Shown piece after piece: positions 31,672 through 43,337 of a stretch of 64,000 nt of DNA. A program made the translations under genes and the position numbers. The first letter of the stretch is position 1, and each line of letters opens with the position of its first letter. The notes beneath the pieces are model-generated. The model saw nothing but the letters and a program-made list of their open reading frames with translations. It ran no database searches and was not told the origin of the DNA. The DNA is from Actinomadura cremea (GTDB lineage Bacteria > Actinomycetota > Actinomycetes > Streptosporangiales > Streptosporangiaceae): assembly GCF_014648495.1 (NCBI RefSeq), contig NZ_BMRF01000003.1:372001-436000 (forward strand). The letters run 5' to 3'.

Positions 31672-33558
31672 TCAGGCCAGGGGCGGCTGGTCCTCGTCGT
31701 TCTCCGCCCGGATCACCTGCATGACCGCGTTGATCAGCGCCAGGTGCGTGAACGCCTGCGGGAAGTTGCCGAGGTGGCGGCCCGTGTGCGGGTCGATCTC
31801 CTCGGCGTAGAGCTGCAGCGGGCTCGCGTACGACAGCAGCTTCTCGCACAGCGCCCGCGCACGGTCCAGCTCACCGATCAGGACGAGCGTCGAGACCAGC
31901 CAGAACGAGCAGATCGTGAACGTGCCCTCGTCGGACTCGAAGCCGTCGTCGGTCTCGCCCGCGCGGTAGCGCAGGACGAGGTCGTCCTCGGAGAGCTCGT
32001 CGGCGATCGCCAGGACGGTCTCGCGGACCCGCTTGTCGTCGGCGGGCAGGAAGCCGAGCAGCGGGATCAGCAGCGCCGAGGCGTCCAGGGCCGTCGCGCC
32101 GTAGTGCGCGGTGAAGACCCCCCGGTCGTCGAGGGCGTTGGCCAGCACGTCCGCGTGGATCTCGTCCGCGGCGGCCTGCCAGCGGCGGGCGCGTTCGGCG
32201 TCGCCGCGGATCCGGGCCAGCCGGGCACCGCGCTCGGCCGCCACCCAGCAGAAGACCTTGGACGAGGTGAAGTGCTGGGGTTCGCCGCGCACCTCCCACA
32301 TGCCGCAGTCGGGGGAGCGCCAGTTGGCGACGGCGTCCTCCACCTGCTTCACGACGATCTTCCACAGCCGGTCGTCGAGGCGGTCGCGCTTGCGCACGAA
32401 CAGGTAGACCGAGCCGATGATCGCGCCCCAGACGTCGTGCTGGGCCTGCATGTACGCCTCGTTGCCGATGCGGACGGGACGGGCGTTGTCGTAGCCGGTC
32501 AGATGGTCGAGCGTCGACTCGGGCAGTTCCTCCCGGCCGTCCAGCCCGTACATGATCTGCAGCTTGCCCTCGGCGGCCTCGGCGACGTCGGTGATGAAGT
32601 AGAAGAAGTCGTTGGCCTCCCAGTCGTAGCCGAGCGTGTAGAACGCCCACAGCGCCATCGTGGAGTCGCGTATCCACGTGTAGCGGTAGTCCCAGTTCCG
32701 GTCGCCGCCGGGGGTCTCGGGCAGCGAGGTCGTCGCCGCCGCCGCGACCGCGCCGGACGGCGCGAACGTCAGGCCCTTGAGGGTGAGGGCGCTGCGCTGC
32801 AGGTGGGCGCGCCACGGGTGGTCGGGGAACCGGCCCCGGTCCAGCCAGTGCTGCCAGTGGTGCACGGTCCAGACGAGCCGTTCCTGCGCCTCCTTGTAGG
32901 TGGCGGGAGCGGCGTGCTCGCTCCAGGAGAGGGCGACGAACCGCGCCTCGCCCTGCTTGAGGAGCGTGCGGGCGGTCGCGAGGGACCCCTCGAAGCCCAC
33001 GTTCATGTCGGTGGTGAGCCGCAGCCCCACGCCGTTACCCCGTGCCACGGCCTCGTGGTACCCGGCGCCGGTGTGCTCCCAGCGCGCCGGCGTCTGGCCG
33101 TAGTCGAACACCGGCATGCAGTCGAGCCGCACCTGCACCTGGCCGTTCACGCACCGCACCATCCGGAGCAGGACGTGGTCGGCGTCGTAGTCCGTGGGCG
33201 CGCGGCGGTGCGTGTGGGACCGTTCCGTCTCGTGGTGCCAGGGCCCCATGAGCAGGGCGTCCGTCACCACCAGCCAGCCCCCGTGCACCCACCATGTCGT
33301 CTCCATGACCATGGTGCCGGGGATGTAGCGCTGCGCCGCCGGGACCTCCACTCCGGCGGGGCCGACCCGGAAGTACCCGGCGTCGCGGTCCAGGATGGAC
33401 CCGAAGACGCTCGGGGAGTCCATCTTGGGCAGGCACATCCACTCGATGTTGCCGCTGGGGGCTACCAGCGCGGTCGTCTCGCAGTCGGACAGGAACCCGT
33501 AATCGGCGATGGGGGCGAACGGATCTCCCGCCCGGCCGCCGGCGACCTTCGGCCTCAC
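31672..33558 (-). CDS. GH15 family glycoside hydrolase (trehalase/glucoamylase-like)
   Basis: 628-residue cytoplasmic enzyme. The N-terminal beta-domain opens IADYGFLSDCETTALVAPSGNIEWMCLPKMD. The (alpha/alpha)6 catalytic domain has GGDRNWDYRYTWIRDSTMALWA and the later glutamates in ESDEGTFTICSFWLVS, where GH15 catalytic residues lie. This long architecture matches actinobacterial GH15 trehalases as well as glucoamylases, and substrate cannot be fixed. The start is GTG at 33558, because AAGGAGGTGAGG lies 7 nt upstream; the in-frame ATG pair further upstream would put that ribosome site inside the gene. It is divergent from ppdK. Confidence 0.9.
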   Translation of the reverse strand: MRPKVAGGRAGDPFAPIADYGFLSDCETTALVAPSGNIEWMCLPKMDSPSVFGSILDRDAGYFRVGPAGVEVPAAQRYIPGTMVMETTWWVHGGWLVVTDALLMGPWHHETERSHTHRRAPTDYDADHVLLRMVRCVNGQVQVRLDCMPVFDYGQTPARWEHTGAGYHEAVARGNGVGLRLTTDMNVGFEGSLATARTLLKQGEARFVALSWSEHAAPATYKEAQERLVWTVHHWQHWLDRGRFPDHPWRAHLQRSALTLKGLTFAPSGAVAAAATTSLPETPGGDRNWDYRYTWIRDSTMALWAFYTLGYDWEANDFFYFITDVAEAAEGKLQIMYGLDGREELPESTLDHLTGYDNARPVRIGNEAYMQAQHDVWGAIIGSVYLFVRKRDRLDDRLWKIVVKQVEDAVANWRSPDCGMWEVRGEPQHFTSSKVFCWVAAERGARLARIRGDAERARRWQAAADEIHADVLANALDDRGVFTAHYGATALDASALLIPLLGFLPADDKRVRETVLAIADELSEDDLVLRYRAGETDDGFESDEGTFTICSFWLVSTLVLIGELDRARALCEKLLSYASPLQLYAEEIDPHTGRHLGNFPQAFTHLALINAVMQVIRAENDEDQPPLA

Positions 33559-33683
33559 AGCCTCACCTCCTTGATTTTCCATCATTCCCTCTCGCGTCCG
33601 GTGGGTACGCCATCGACGGGCGCGATTGTCACCCCGGGCTCGTCCGGCCCGGGGAATCTGTGACGCATGCCCGGAGTGCGCCG

Positions 33684-33716
33684 GTGGAGTAGACCACCGG
33701 CCGTGGAATAGACCAC
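33684..33716. promoter_or_regulatory. Tandem GTGGARTAGACCAC operator (DasR/GntR-like)
   Basis: Two 14-bp copies, gtggagtagaccac (33684-33697) and gtggaatagaccac (33703-33716), are centred 19 bp apart between the divergent GH15 and ppdK genes. Each is a GTGG/CCAC dyad. The right half TAGACCAC(T) equals the right half of the known Streptomyces DasR site (TGGTCTAGACCA core), with two mismatches on the left. A GntR/HutC-type regulator is the best guess. The first copy is also within a 7-bp hairpin, 33681-33700. Confidence 0.6.
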
Positions 33717-33907
33717 TATCCGGGGATTGACCTGCGAGAACGCCCCTCCGTCGACGGGGCGCCGAGCAAAGCCTCGCCCCACGGGTACAGTCCCGGCAAA
33801 CAGGGCAGCGGACCCGCCGCTGCCTGGGGGAACGCGATGACGCGCGCCTCCGGGGGAGCGGGACCGGACCTGTCCCTGGCCGGAATCGGAGCGAGAAGGA
33901 GCTCCCC
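33717..33907 (+). other. ppdK leader region with hairpin
   Basis: Contains TACAGT at 33786-33791 (a TANNNT -10 candidate without a good -35) and an 8-bp stem, ggcagcgg (33804-33811) with ccgctgcc (33817-33824). The leader would be about 110 nt and GC-rich. I do not recognise a known riboswitch class. 33559-33683 holds the GH15 5' region with no further feature that I can support. Confidence 0.4.
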
Positions 33908-36601
<2,694 letters not shown>

Positions 36602-36606
36602 ACGGT

Positions 36607-36644
36607 CCCCGCGCGGCGGACGGGCGCCCGTCCGCCGCGCGGGG
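36607..36644 (+). terminator. ppdK terminator, 38-bp perfect palindrome
   Basis: The arms 36607-36625 and 36626-36644 are exact complements over 19 bp with no spacer. As RNA this folds into a very stable hairpin just 6 nt after the ppdK stop. Confidence 0.8.
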
Positions 36645-36722
36645 CGCACCGAACGGCGAGTGTGGGACGGGCAACACGCTCGGTTCGCGAACTTCGCGCA
36701 TCTGCCGGACCATCTAACTAAC

Positions 36723-37496
36723 GTGTCCGACACGATGACGTTGGAACTGGAGTTGCCGGAATCCGCATCGGGGGGCCGGGGCGGACGGCACGGCCGGCGG
36801 GGCGCCGCGTCCTTCGCGGTGATCTCGGTGGGGATCGTCCTCGGCCTGCTGATCGTCGCCCTTCTCACCCCCCTCACCATCGCCGCGCGCATCTGGTACG
36901 AGGCGCGCCAGGACGAGCGTCCGCGCGCGGACGCGATCATCGTCCTCGGCGCCGCGCAGTACAACGGGAAGCCGTCCCCGACCCTGCAGTGGCGGCTGCA
37001 GCACGCGCTGAACCTCTACCGGGACGGGGTCGCGCCCGCGATCGTCACCGTCGGCGGCAAGCTGCCCGGCGACAACTACACCGAGGCGGGATCGGGCCGC
37101 CGCTGGCTGGTGCGGGAAGGCGGGGTGCCCGCCGGGGACGTCGTCGCGGTGACCACCGGACGCGACACGCTGCAGAGCTTCGAGGCGGTCGGGCGGTTGT
37201 ACGACGACCGCGGCTGGTCGTCCGGCGTGATCGTCTCCGACCCGTGGCACTCGTTCCGGTCCGAGCGGATGGCCGCGGACCACGGCATCGAGGCCGCCGC
37301 GTCCCCGACGCGCAGCGGGCCGAGCGTCCAGACCCGCGAGACGCAGGCGTACTACATCGCCCGCGAGACGGGCGCCTACCTGTCCTACGCGTTCCTCGGC
37401 GGCGACGGGGAGCCCGCCACGCGTCCCGGCGAGGGGGACCGACCTCCCGCCGGCGCCCCCACCGGGCTCCCCGAAACCGGCGCGTCCGGCCGCTGA
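36723..37496 (+). CDS. YdcF/DUF218-family membrane-anchored protein
   Basis: 257 residues from GTG 36723 (ATG 36735 also possible). One transmembrane helix (FAVISVGIVLGLLIVALLTPL) is followed by a DUF218 domain: RADAIIVLGAAQYNGKPSPTLQWRLQHAL, TVGGKLPGDNYTEA, and SDPWHSFRSERMAADHG. SanA/YdcF-like proteins bind nucleotides and affect envelope integrity, but their chemistry is undefined. The promoter is probably the TAACTA area at 36715-36720. A Pro/Gly-rich tail ends the protein. Confidence 0.87.
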   Translation: MSDTMTLELELPESASGGRGGRHGRRGAASFAVISVGIVLGLLIVALLTPLTIAARIWYEARQDERPRADAIIVLGAAQYNGKPSPTLQWRLQHALNLYRDGVAPAIVTVGGKLPGDNYTEAGSGRRWLVREGGVPAGDVVAVTTGRDTLQSFEAVGRLYDDRGWSSGVIVSDPWHSFRSERMAADHGIEAAASPTRSGPSVQTRETQAYYIARETGAYLSYAFLGGDGEPATRPGEGDRPPAGAPTGLPETGASGR

Positions 37497-37557
37497 CGGG
37501 GAGCCGTCGCCCGCCGGACCCCGCGGCGTCACGGCCGACGCTTAACCTGGACGTGAG

Positions 37558-38808
37558 ATGACCACTTACACAGAGCACGACCGCCGGCGCTGGGCGCCCG
37601 AGCCGTCCAAGCGGCGCGACCGGACCGCGTTCGAGCGCGACCGGGCGCGCGTCCTGCACAGCGCGGCCCTGCGCCGGCTGGCGGCCAAGACCCAGGTCGC
37701 CTCGCCGGGCTCGGACGCCGGCGACGACACCGTGCAGAGCCTGCGCACCCGGCTCACCCACTCCCTGGAGTGCGCGCAGGTGGGCCGTGAGCTCGGCAAG
37801 GCGCTGGGCTGCGACCCCGACCTGGTGGAGACGGCCTGCCTGTCGCACGACATCGGCCACCCGCCGTTCGGGCACAACGGGGAGGCCGCCCTGGACGTCG
37901 TCGCGCGGGACTGCGGCGGGTTCGAGGGCAACGCGCAGAGCCTGCGGGTGCTGACGAGGCTGGAGCCCAAGTCGTTCGCCCCGGACGGCCCGCCCCTGCA
38001 CGGCCGCAGCGTCGGCCTCAACCTGACGCGCGCGGCCCTGGACGCCGCGATGAAGTACCCCTGGTCGCAGGCCGACGCCGTCAACGGCAAATTCGGCGTG
38101 TACGAGGACGACCTGGACGTCGCGCGCTGGGTGCGGGAGGGCGTCGAGTCCGGCCGGACGTGCTTCGAGGCCCAGGTCATGGACTGGAGCGACGACGTCG
38201 CCTACTCCGTCCACGACCTGGAGGACGCGCTGGTCGCCGGGCACATCGACTTCGCGCGGATCGCCGACCCCGCCGAGCGCCGCCTCGTCGCCGTGACCGC
38301 GCGCAAGCTGTACTGCGCCGACGCCGACCTGGCCGAGTTGGAGGAGCGCTTCGCGACCCTGCTCGCCGAGCCGTACTGGCCGTCCCGCTACGACGGCACC
38401 CCGCGCAGCCTCGCCGCCCTGAAGAACCTCACGAGCACCCTGATCGGCCGGTTCTGCCTGGCGGCCGAGGACGCCACGCGGGAGGCCCACGGCGACCGCC
38501 CGCTGACCCGGTACGCCGCGGAACTGGTCGTCCCGCGGGCGGCCCGGCTGGAGAACGCGCTGCTCAAGGGCATCACGGCGCACTACGTGTGGATCAGCCA
38601 CGAGGAGGTCCGGGCGCGCCAGCGCACGCTGATCACCGAGCTGGCCGAGCTGCTCCTCGCGGGCGCCCCCGGCACCCTCGAGCCGGGCTTTCGCGCCGCG
38701 TTCGTGGAGGCCGGGGACGACGCGGGACGGCTGCGCGCCGTCGTCGACCAGATCGCCTCGCTCACCGACATCTCCGCGATCGCCCGCCACCGGCTGCTCG
38801 CCGGCTGA
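37558..38808 (+). CDS. dgt: Deoxyguanosinetriphosphate triphosphohydrolase-like HD protein
   Basis: 416-residue HD-domain dNTPase that removes triphosphate from dNTPs. HD metal ligands appear as [13 protein letters not shown] and [16 protein letters not shown]; the opening [32 protein letters not shown] is typical. It lies in the conserved dgt-dnaG neighbourhood, although here about 10 kb of other genes separates them. TAACCT at 37543-37548 is 9 nt before the ATG, so transcription likely starts at or beside the start codon. Confidence 0.95.
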   Translation: MTTYTEHDRRRWAPEPSKRRDRTAFERDRARVLHSAALRRLAAKTQVASPGSDAGDDTVQSLRTRLTHSLECAQVGRELGKALGCDPDLVETACLSHDIGHPPFGHNGEAALDVVARDCGGFEGNAQSLRVLTRLEPKSFAPDGPPLHGRSVGLNLTRAALDAAMKYPWSQADAVNGKFGVYEDDLDVARWVREGVESGRTCFEAQVMDWSDDVAYSVHDLEDALVAGHIDFARIADPAERRLVAVTARKLYCADADLAELEERFATLLAEPYWPSRYDGTPRSLAALKNLTSTLIGRFCLAAEDATREAHGDRPLTRYAAELVVPRAARLENALLKGITAHYVWISHEEVRARQRTLITELAELLLAGAPGTLEPGFRAAFVEAGDDAGRLRAVVDQIASLTDISAIARHRLLAG

Positions 38809-38921
38809 TCCGCCGGCGGGACGTCCGTCGCGTCCGTCCCGTCCGACGCGCCGTCCCCGGGACCCTTGTCTCATCACGGATGCCACTGTGAGGATGACTC
38901 AAGGTGACCATAGGAGGCATC

Positions 38922-40148
38922 ATGCCCGAGGGGACGTTCGTCATCGTCGGCGCCGGCCTGACCGGTGCCAAGGCCGCGGAGACGCTCCGGGAGGAGGGCT
39001 TCACGGGCCGGATCCTGCTGATCGGCGAGGAGATCGAGCGCCCGTACGAGCGGCCGCCGCTGTCGAAGGGGTTCCTGCTGGGCGCGGAGCCGCGGGAGAA
39101 GGCCCACGTCCACGATGCCGAGTGGTACGGCGAGCACGACGTCGAGCTGCGGCTCGGGGTGGCGGTCGACGCGCTGGACGCGGCGGCGCACGTCGTCCGG
39201 CTGGCGTCGGGCGAGCGGATCGGCTACGAACGGGCGCTGCTGGCCACCGGCGCGGTGCCGCGCCGGCTGGACGTCCCCGGGGCGCGGCTGCAGGGGATCC
39301 ACTACCTGCGGACGATGGCGGACTCGGCGGCGCTCAAGCAGGCGCTCGTGCACGGCGGCCGCCGGGTGGTGGTGGCCGGGGCGGGCTGGATCGGGCTGGA
39401 GACGGCCGCGGCGGCGCGCGCGCACGGCAACGACGTGACGGTGATCGAGCCGGAGCCCGTCCCGCTGCACCAGGCGGTCGGGCCCGAGATCGGCGGGATG
39501 TTCGCCGACCTGCACCGGGACAACGGCGTCGACCTGCGCCTGGAGCAGGGCGTCGCGGGGTTCTGGGGCGCCGGGCAGGTGTCGGCGGCGGTGACGTCCG
39601 GCGGCGCCGAGGTCCCGGCGGACGTCGTGATCGTCGGCATCGGGGTGCGGCCGAACACCCGGCTGGCGGAGGGCGCGGGGCTGGAGGTGTCGGACGGGAT
39701 CCTCGTCGACCAGTCGCTGCGCACGTCCGACCCCGACGTGTTCGCGGCGGGGGACGTCGCCAACGCCTACAACCCGCTGCTGGGCCGCCGGATCCGCGTC
39801 GAGCACTGGGCGAACGCGCTGAACGGCGGCCCGGCCGCCGCCCGCGCGATGCTCGGCCGCGAGGTCGTCTACGACCGCGTCCCGTACTTCTTCAGCGACC
39901 AGTTCGACCTCGGCATGGAGATGTCGGGCGTCGCGTCGCCGGGCGAGTACGACGAGGTGGTGTACCGGGGCGACCGCGCGTCCGGCGAGTTCGTCGCGTT
40001 CTGGTTGTCCGGCGGGCGGGTCGTCGCGGGCATGAACGTGAACGTGTGGGACGTGACCGGGGACGTCCAGGCCCTCATCCGGTCGGGGCGGCCGGTGGAC
40101 CCGGCGCGGCTCGCCGATCCGGCCGTCCCGCTCGCCGACCTGGGCTGA
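38922..40148 (+). CDS. FAD-dependent NAD(P)H:ferredoxin reductase-like oxidoreductase
   Basis: 408-residue flavoprotein with an N-terminal FAD-binding GAGLTGAKAAETLREEG, an NAD-binding GAGWIGLETAAAARAHG, a second FAD motif DPDVFAAGDVAN, and a C-terminal reductase domain. It resembles ThcD/RhuRed-type reductases that feed ferredoxin and P450s, but no ferredoxin or P450 gene is nearby. The start is ATG 38922, with TAGGAGG at 38911-38917; an upstream GTG at 38904 has no such site. Confidence 0.92.
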   Translation: MPEGTFVIVGAGLTGAKAAETLREEGFTGRILLIGEEIERPYERPPLSKGFLLGAEPREKAHVHDAEWYGEHDVELRLGVAVDALDAAAHVVRLASGERIGYERALLATGAVPRRLDVPGARLQGIHYLRTMADSAALKQALVHGGRRVVVAGAGWIGLETAAAARAHGNDVTVIEPEPVPLHQAVGPEIGGMFADLHRDNGVDLRLEQGVAGFWGAGQVSAAVTSGGAEVPADVVIVGIGVRPNTRLAEGAGLEVSDGILVDQSLRTSDPDVFAAGDVANAYNPLLGRRIRVEHWANALNGGPAAARAMLGREVVYDRVPYFFSDQFDLGMEMSGVASPGEYDEVVYRGDRASGEFVAFWLSGGRVVAGMNVNVWDVTGDVQALIRSGRPVDPARLADPAVPLADLG

Positions 40149-40207
40149 CGGGAGCGTCCCGCAACCGCCCCTGTCCGCCGCGCGGTGAGGCACGTACAGT
40201 CTGCCGG

Positions 40208-41404
40208 GTGGTCACCGAGAAGATCGCGCCGCCGGCGCCCTCGCCTCGCGCCCGGCTCGCGGTCACGGTCGCCTTCGCGGTGCACGGGCTGTTCACCGCC
40301 GCGTGGGTGGCCCGCATCCCGCAGATCAAGGACGATCTCGGGCTGAGCGAGGGCACGATGGGGCTCGCACTGCTCGGCGCTCCCGTCGGGCTCGTGCTGG
40401 CGGTGCGGTCGGCGGGCGCGCTGATCGGGCGGTGGGGGAGCCGGGCGATGACGCTCGCCATGGGCGCCGCCTGCGCGGTGTCGCTGATCCCCCTGGGCCT
40501 GGCGGGCGACCTCGGCGTGCTGATCTGCTCGCTGGCGCTGATGGGCGCGTCGCTCGGGCTGATGGACGTGGCGATGAACGCGCAGGGCGTCGCGGTGGAG
40601 CGCTCCTACGGGCGTCCGCTGATGTCGGGCCTGCACGCCTGGTACAGCATCGGGACGCTGCTGGCCGCGCTGATCGGCTCGGCCGCCGCGCACGCGGCCG
40701 TCCCGGTCCCGCTGCACTTCGCGGTGGTCGCGGCCGTGCTGACGGCCGTGCTGCTGCTGGGCTGCCGCGACCTGCTCGACCGGTCGGCGGACGCGATGCC
40801 CGAACCGGAGCCCGCCGCCGCCGGGGTACCCGCGCGGGTCGGGACGGTCCGGACGGCGCGGTGGTCGCTGGCGCTGCTCGGCGTCATCGGGCTGTGCTCG
40901 TTCGTCGGCGAGGGCGCCGTGGCCGACTGGAGCGCGATCTACCTGCGGGAGGACCTCGGGACGGGGCCGGGCACGGCGGGGCTCGGCTACGCGGGCTGCG
41001 CGATCGCGATGACGCTCGGCCGTTTCACCGGGGACCGGGTCGTCGCCCGCTTCGGGCCCGTCCGGGTGCTGCGCGCCGGGTCCCTCATCGCGGCCGCCGG
41101 GCTCGGCCTCGGGCTGGCCGCGCACCATCCGGCCGCGGCCGTCGCCGGGTTCACGCTGTTCGGCCTCGGCGTCGCGGCGGTGGCGCCGGTGACCTTCAGC
41201 GCGGCCGGGAACCTGCCCGGGGTGCCCGCCGCGACGGGCATCTCCCGGGTCACCGGCGTCGGCTACCTCGGGGTGCTCGGCGGCCCGCCGGTCATCGGGT
41301 TCATCGCGCAGGGGACCGGGCTCGGCTGGGCGCTCGGCGTCCCCGTCGCGCTCGTCGGGCTGATCGTCCTGCTCGCCCCGGCGACCGCCGCGGCGGGCCG
41401 CTGA
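40208..41404 (+). CDS. MFS transporter
   Basis: 398-residue major facilitator with about 12 helices (LAVTVAFAVHGLFTAAWVARIPQIK, and GLMDVAMNAQGVAVERSYGRPLMSGLHAWYSIG). It resembles the YbjJ/inner-membrane MFS group. Substrate unknown. GTG at 40208 follows TACAGT (40195-40200) by exactly 7 nt, so the mRNA is probably leaderless. Confidence 0.88.
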   Translation: MVTEKIAPPAPSPRARLAVTVAFAVHGLFTAAWVARIPQIKDDLGLSEGTMGLALLGAPVGLVLAVRSAGALIGRWGSRAMTLAMGAACAVSLIPLGLAGDLGVLICSLALMGASLGLMDVAMNAQGVAVERSYGRPLMSGLHAWYSIGTLLAALIGSAAAHAAVPVPLHFAVVAAVLTAVLLLGCRDLLDRSADAMPEPEPAAAGVPARVGTVRTARWSLALLGVIGLCSFVGEGAVADWSAIYLREDLGTGPGTAGLGYAGCAIAMTLGRFTGDRVVARFGPVRVLRAGSLIAAAGLGLGLAAHHPAAAVAGFTLFGLGVAAVAPVTFSAAGNLPGVPAATGISRVTGVGYLGVLGGPPVIGFIAQGTGLGWALGVPVALVGLIVLLAPATAAAGR

Positions 41405-41466
41405 CCACGGCCGTTGCCGAAGGGTCCTCCGAAGGTAGGAGTTTCTCTCGGGTAAGGTCTGGGCGA

Positions 41467-41928
41467 GTGAGCACCATGCAACGGTCAAGACCACCCGAAA
41501 CGGTCGCGACCGTCCGGCCGAAACCGGGATTCCTGCGCGAGTTGCTCACCTTCGGCTTCGTCGGGACCGTCGGCACGCTGATCATGATCCTGGGCGCCAA
41601 CCTCATGCGCGCCTGGCTCGGCGACAGCCCCATCACCAGCGTCGTCGTGCCCGGGATCGTCTCCACGCTGACGTCCTACCTCGCCAACCGCTTCTGGACG
41701 TTCCGGCACCGCGACAGCGACGGGTCGAGCCGCGAGGTCGCCGTCTTCTTCGCGCTGAACGGCATCGGGATCCTCATCCAGGTGGCGTGCACCGGCTTCA
41801 CCTACTACACGCTCGGCCTGCACGGCGGCATCGCCTACAACCTGGGGCTGCTCGCGGGCGTCGGCCTCGGCGCCGCCTTCCGGTACTGGTCGTACAAGAA
41901 GTGGGTGTTCACCCCTGCCGCCGGCTGA
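41467..41928 (+). CDS. GtrA-like membrane protein
   Basis: 153 residues with four hydrophobic segments in the GtrA pattern (ELLTFGFVGTVGTLIMILGANLM; SYLANRFWTFRH; YRYWSYKKWVF-like end). GtrA proteins are thought to flip polyprenyl-linked sugars or assist cell-surface glycan assembly. GTG at 41467 follows TAAGGT (41453-41458) by 8 nt. The 3' end is followed closely by the sigma factor gene. Confidence 0.88.
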   Translation: MSTMQRSRPPETVATVRPKPGFLRELLTFGFVGTVGTLIMILGANLMRAWLGDSPITSVVVPGIVSTLTSYLANRFWTFRHRDSDGSSREVAVFFALNGIGILIQVACTGFTYYTLGLHGGIAYNLGLLAGVGLGAAFRYWSYKKWVFTPAAG

Positions 41929-41971
41929 GGCCGACCGCCTGGCGAACGAGTGGGCGCGGCACCGCCCGGCC

Positions 41972-42787
41972 GTGTTCGGCGCCGCGTACCGCATCACCGG
42001 GTCCGTCGCCGACGCCGAGGACATCGTCCAGGACACGTGGCTGCGCGCCGCGAACGCCTCCCTCGACGACGTCCGCGACCTGCGCGCCTGGCTGGTCACG
42101 GTCGCGGCCCGCCGCGCCTACGACGTCCTCGGCTCCGCGCACGCCCGTCGCGTCGACTACGTGGGCCCGTGGCTGCCCGAACCGCTCCTCACCGGCCCGG
42201 ACGCGGCCGAACCCGTGCTCGTCGACGACACGCTCGGCACCGCGATGCTGCTGGTGATGGAGGAGCTGTCGCCGCCCGAACGCGTCGCGTTCGTCCTGTA
42301 CCGGGCGTTCGACGTCCCCTACGACCGGATCGCGGAGGTCCTCGGGAAGACGCCCGCCGCGTGCCGCCAGCTCGTGTCCCGGGCGCGCCGCAAGGTCGCG
42401 GCCGCGCCCCCGCCCGCCGGGGCGGACGGCGCCCGCGTGCTGGCCGCCTTCCGCGCGGCCTACGAGCGCCGCGACGAGGCCGCGCTGCTCGGGCTGCTGG
42501 ACCCGGACGCCGCCTACACCACCGACGGCGGCGGGCGCGTCTTCGCCGCCCGCAAGACCATCCACGGTGCCGTCCGGGTCGCCACCGCCCTGCTCCGCAC
42601 GGCCGTCCGCCACGACTTCCGGGCGACCCCCGTCGAGGTCAACGGGGGACCCGGGCTGCTGATCCACCGCGACGGCCGCCTCAACGCCGTCGACACGCTG
42701 GAGATCGCGGACGGCCGCGTCGTCGCCTACCGCCGCGTCCTCAACCCCGCCAAGCTGGGCGGCGGCGGGTTCGCGGGCACTCGCTGA
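41972..42787 (+). CDS. ECF41-family (SigJ-like) RNA polymerase sigma factor
   Basis: About 271 residues from GTG 41972. It has sigma2 (ITGSVADAEDIVQDTWLRA), sigma4 (SPPERVAFVLYRAFDVPYDRIAEVLGKTPAACRQLVSRARRK), and a SnoaL-like C-terminal extension. Hallmarks of ECF41 are present: WLPEP in the linker, DGGGRV and NPAKL in the extension, which modulates activity in place of an anti-sigma factor. Similarity (LANEWARHRPA) continues upstream of the GTG to about 41939 with no ATG/GTG/TTG, so the true start may be a rare CTG or the start may be annotated short. The downstream AhpD-like gene has the matching promoter. Confidence 0.9.
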   Translation: MFGAAYRITGSVADAEDIVQDTWLRAANASLDDVRDLRAWLVTVAARRAYDVLGSAHARRVDYVGPWLPEPLLTGPDAAEPVLVDDTLGTAMLLVMEELSPPERVAFVLYRAFDVPYDRIAEVLGKTPAACRQLVSRARRKVAAAPPPAGADGARVLAAFRAAYERRDEAALLGLLDPDAAYTTDGGGRVFAARKTIHGAVRVATALLRTAVRHDFRATPVEVNGGPGLLIHRDGRLNAVDTLEIADGRVVAYRRVLNPAKLGGGGFAGTR

Positions 42788-42804
42788 ATCCGGCCCGGTA
42801 TCCC

Positions 42805-42831
42805 TGTCACAACTCGGGCGGGTGAGCCGTC
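42805..42831 (+). promoter_or_regulatory. ECF41-type promoter
   Basis: TGTCACA (42805-42811), 16 nt, then CGTC (42828-42831), the known ECF41 consensus, lies 26 bp before the AhpD-like start. The sigma factor encoded immediately upstream should recognise it. Confidence 0.85.
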
Positions 42832-42856
42832 TCCCTGGTAACGAAAGGAGACGAAC

Positions 42857-43297
42857 ATGCCGCGCATGCTGCTGAAGGACGCCAGCCCCGAGGTCTACCA
42901 GGGGATCATCAAGACGGCCGGGGTGATCCACAAGGGGCCGCTCGACCCCGCGGTGCAGGAGCTGATCAAGCTCCGGGCGTCCCAGCTCAACGGGTGCGCC
43001 TACTGCGTGGACATCCACTCCCGCGACGCGCGCCGGCAGGGCGAGCGGGAGGAGCGCCTGCACCACCTCACCGTCTGGCGGGAGTCGCCGCTCTACACCG
43101 GCGCCGAGCGGGCGGCGCTCGACTACACCGAGGCCGTCACGCGGCGGGAGCCGGTGACCGACGAGATGTGGGAGACGCTCCGCGAGCACTACCCGGACGA
43201 CCGGGAGGCCGGCGACCTCGTGGGGCTGGTGGCGCTCATCAACGCGCTCAACCTGTTCGGGGTCCCGCTGCACTACCACGAGCAGATCCGGGCCTGA
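42857..43297 (+). CDS. AhpD-like carboxymuconolactone decarboxylase family protein
   Basis: 146-residue alkylhydroperoxidase-type protein with the redox pair Cys47-x2-Cys50 and His54 (NGCAYCVDIHSRDA). It has a strong AAAGGAG ribosome site and an ECF41-type promoter. CMD/AhpD proteins are the classic neighbours and targets of ECF41 sigma factors, suggesting a peroxide or electrophile response whose signal is unknown. Confidence 0.92.
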   Translation: MPRMLLKDASPEVYQGIIKTAGVIHKGPLDPAVQELIKLRASQLNGCAYCVDIHSRDARRQGEREERLHHLTVWRESPLYTGAERAALDYTEAVTRREPVTDEMWETLREHYPDDREAGDLVGLVALINALNLFGVPLHYHEQIRA

Positions 43298-43304
43298 GCA
43301 CGGA

Positions 43305-43330
43305 GGGACGCCCCCGCCCGGGGGCGTCCC
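43305..43330. terminator. Bidirectional terminator hairpin
   Basis: Perfect 11-bp stem gggacgccccc (43305-43315) with 43320-43330 and a 4-nt loop, between the convergent AhpD-like and LLM genes. Confidence 0.8.
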
Positions 43331-43337
43331 CACGCCG

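Noticed and set aside
33786-33900. ppdK leader as a riboswitch
   Set aside because: One strong hairpin is visible, but I could not match conserved bases of any riboswitch class; it is kept only as an undefined leader.
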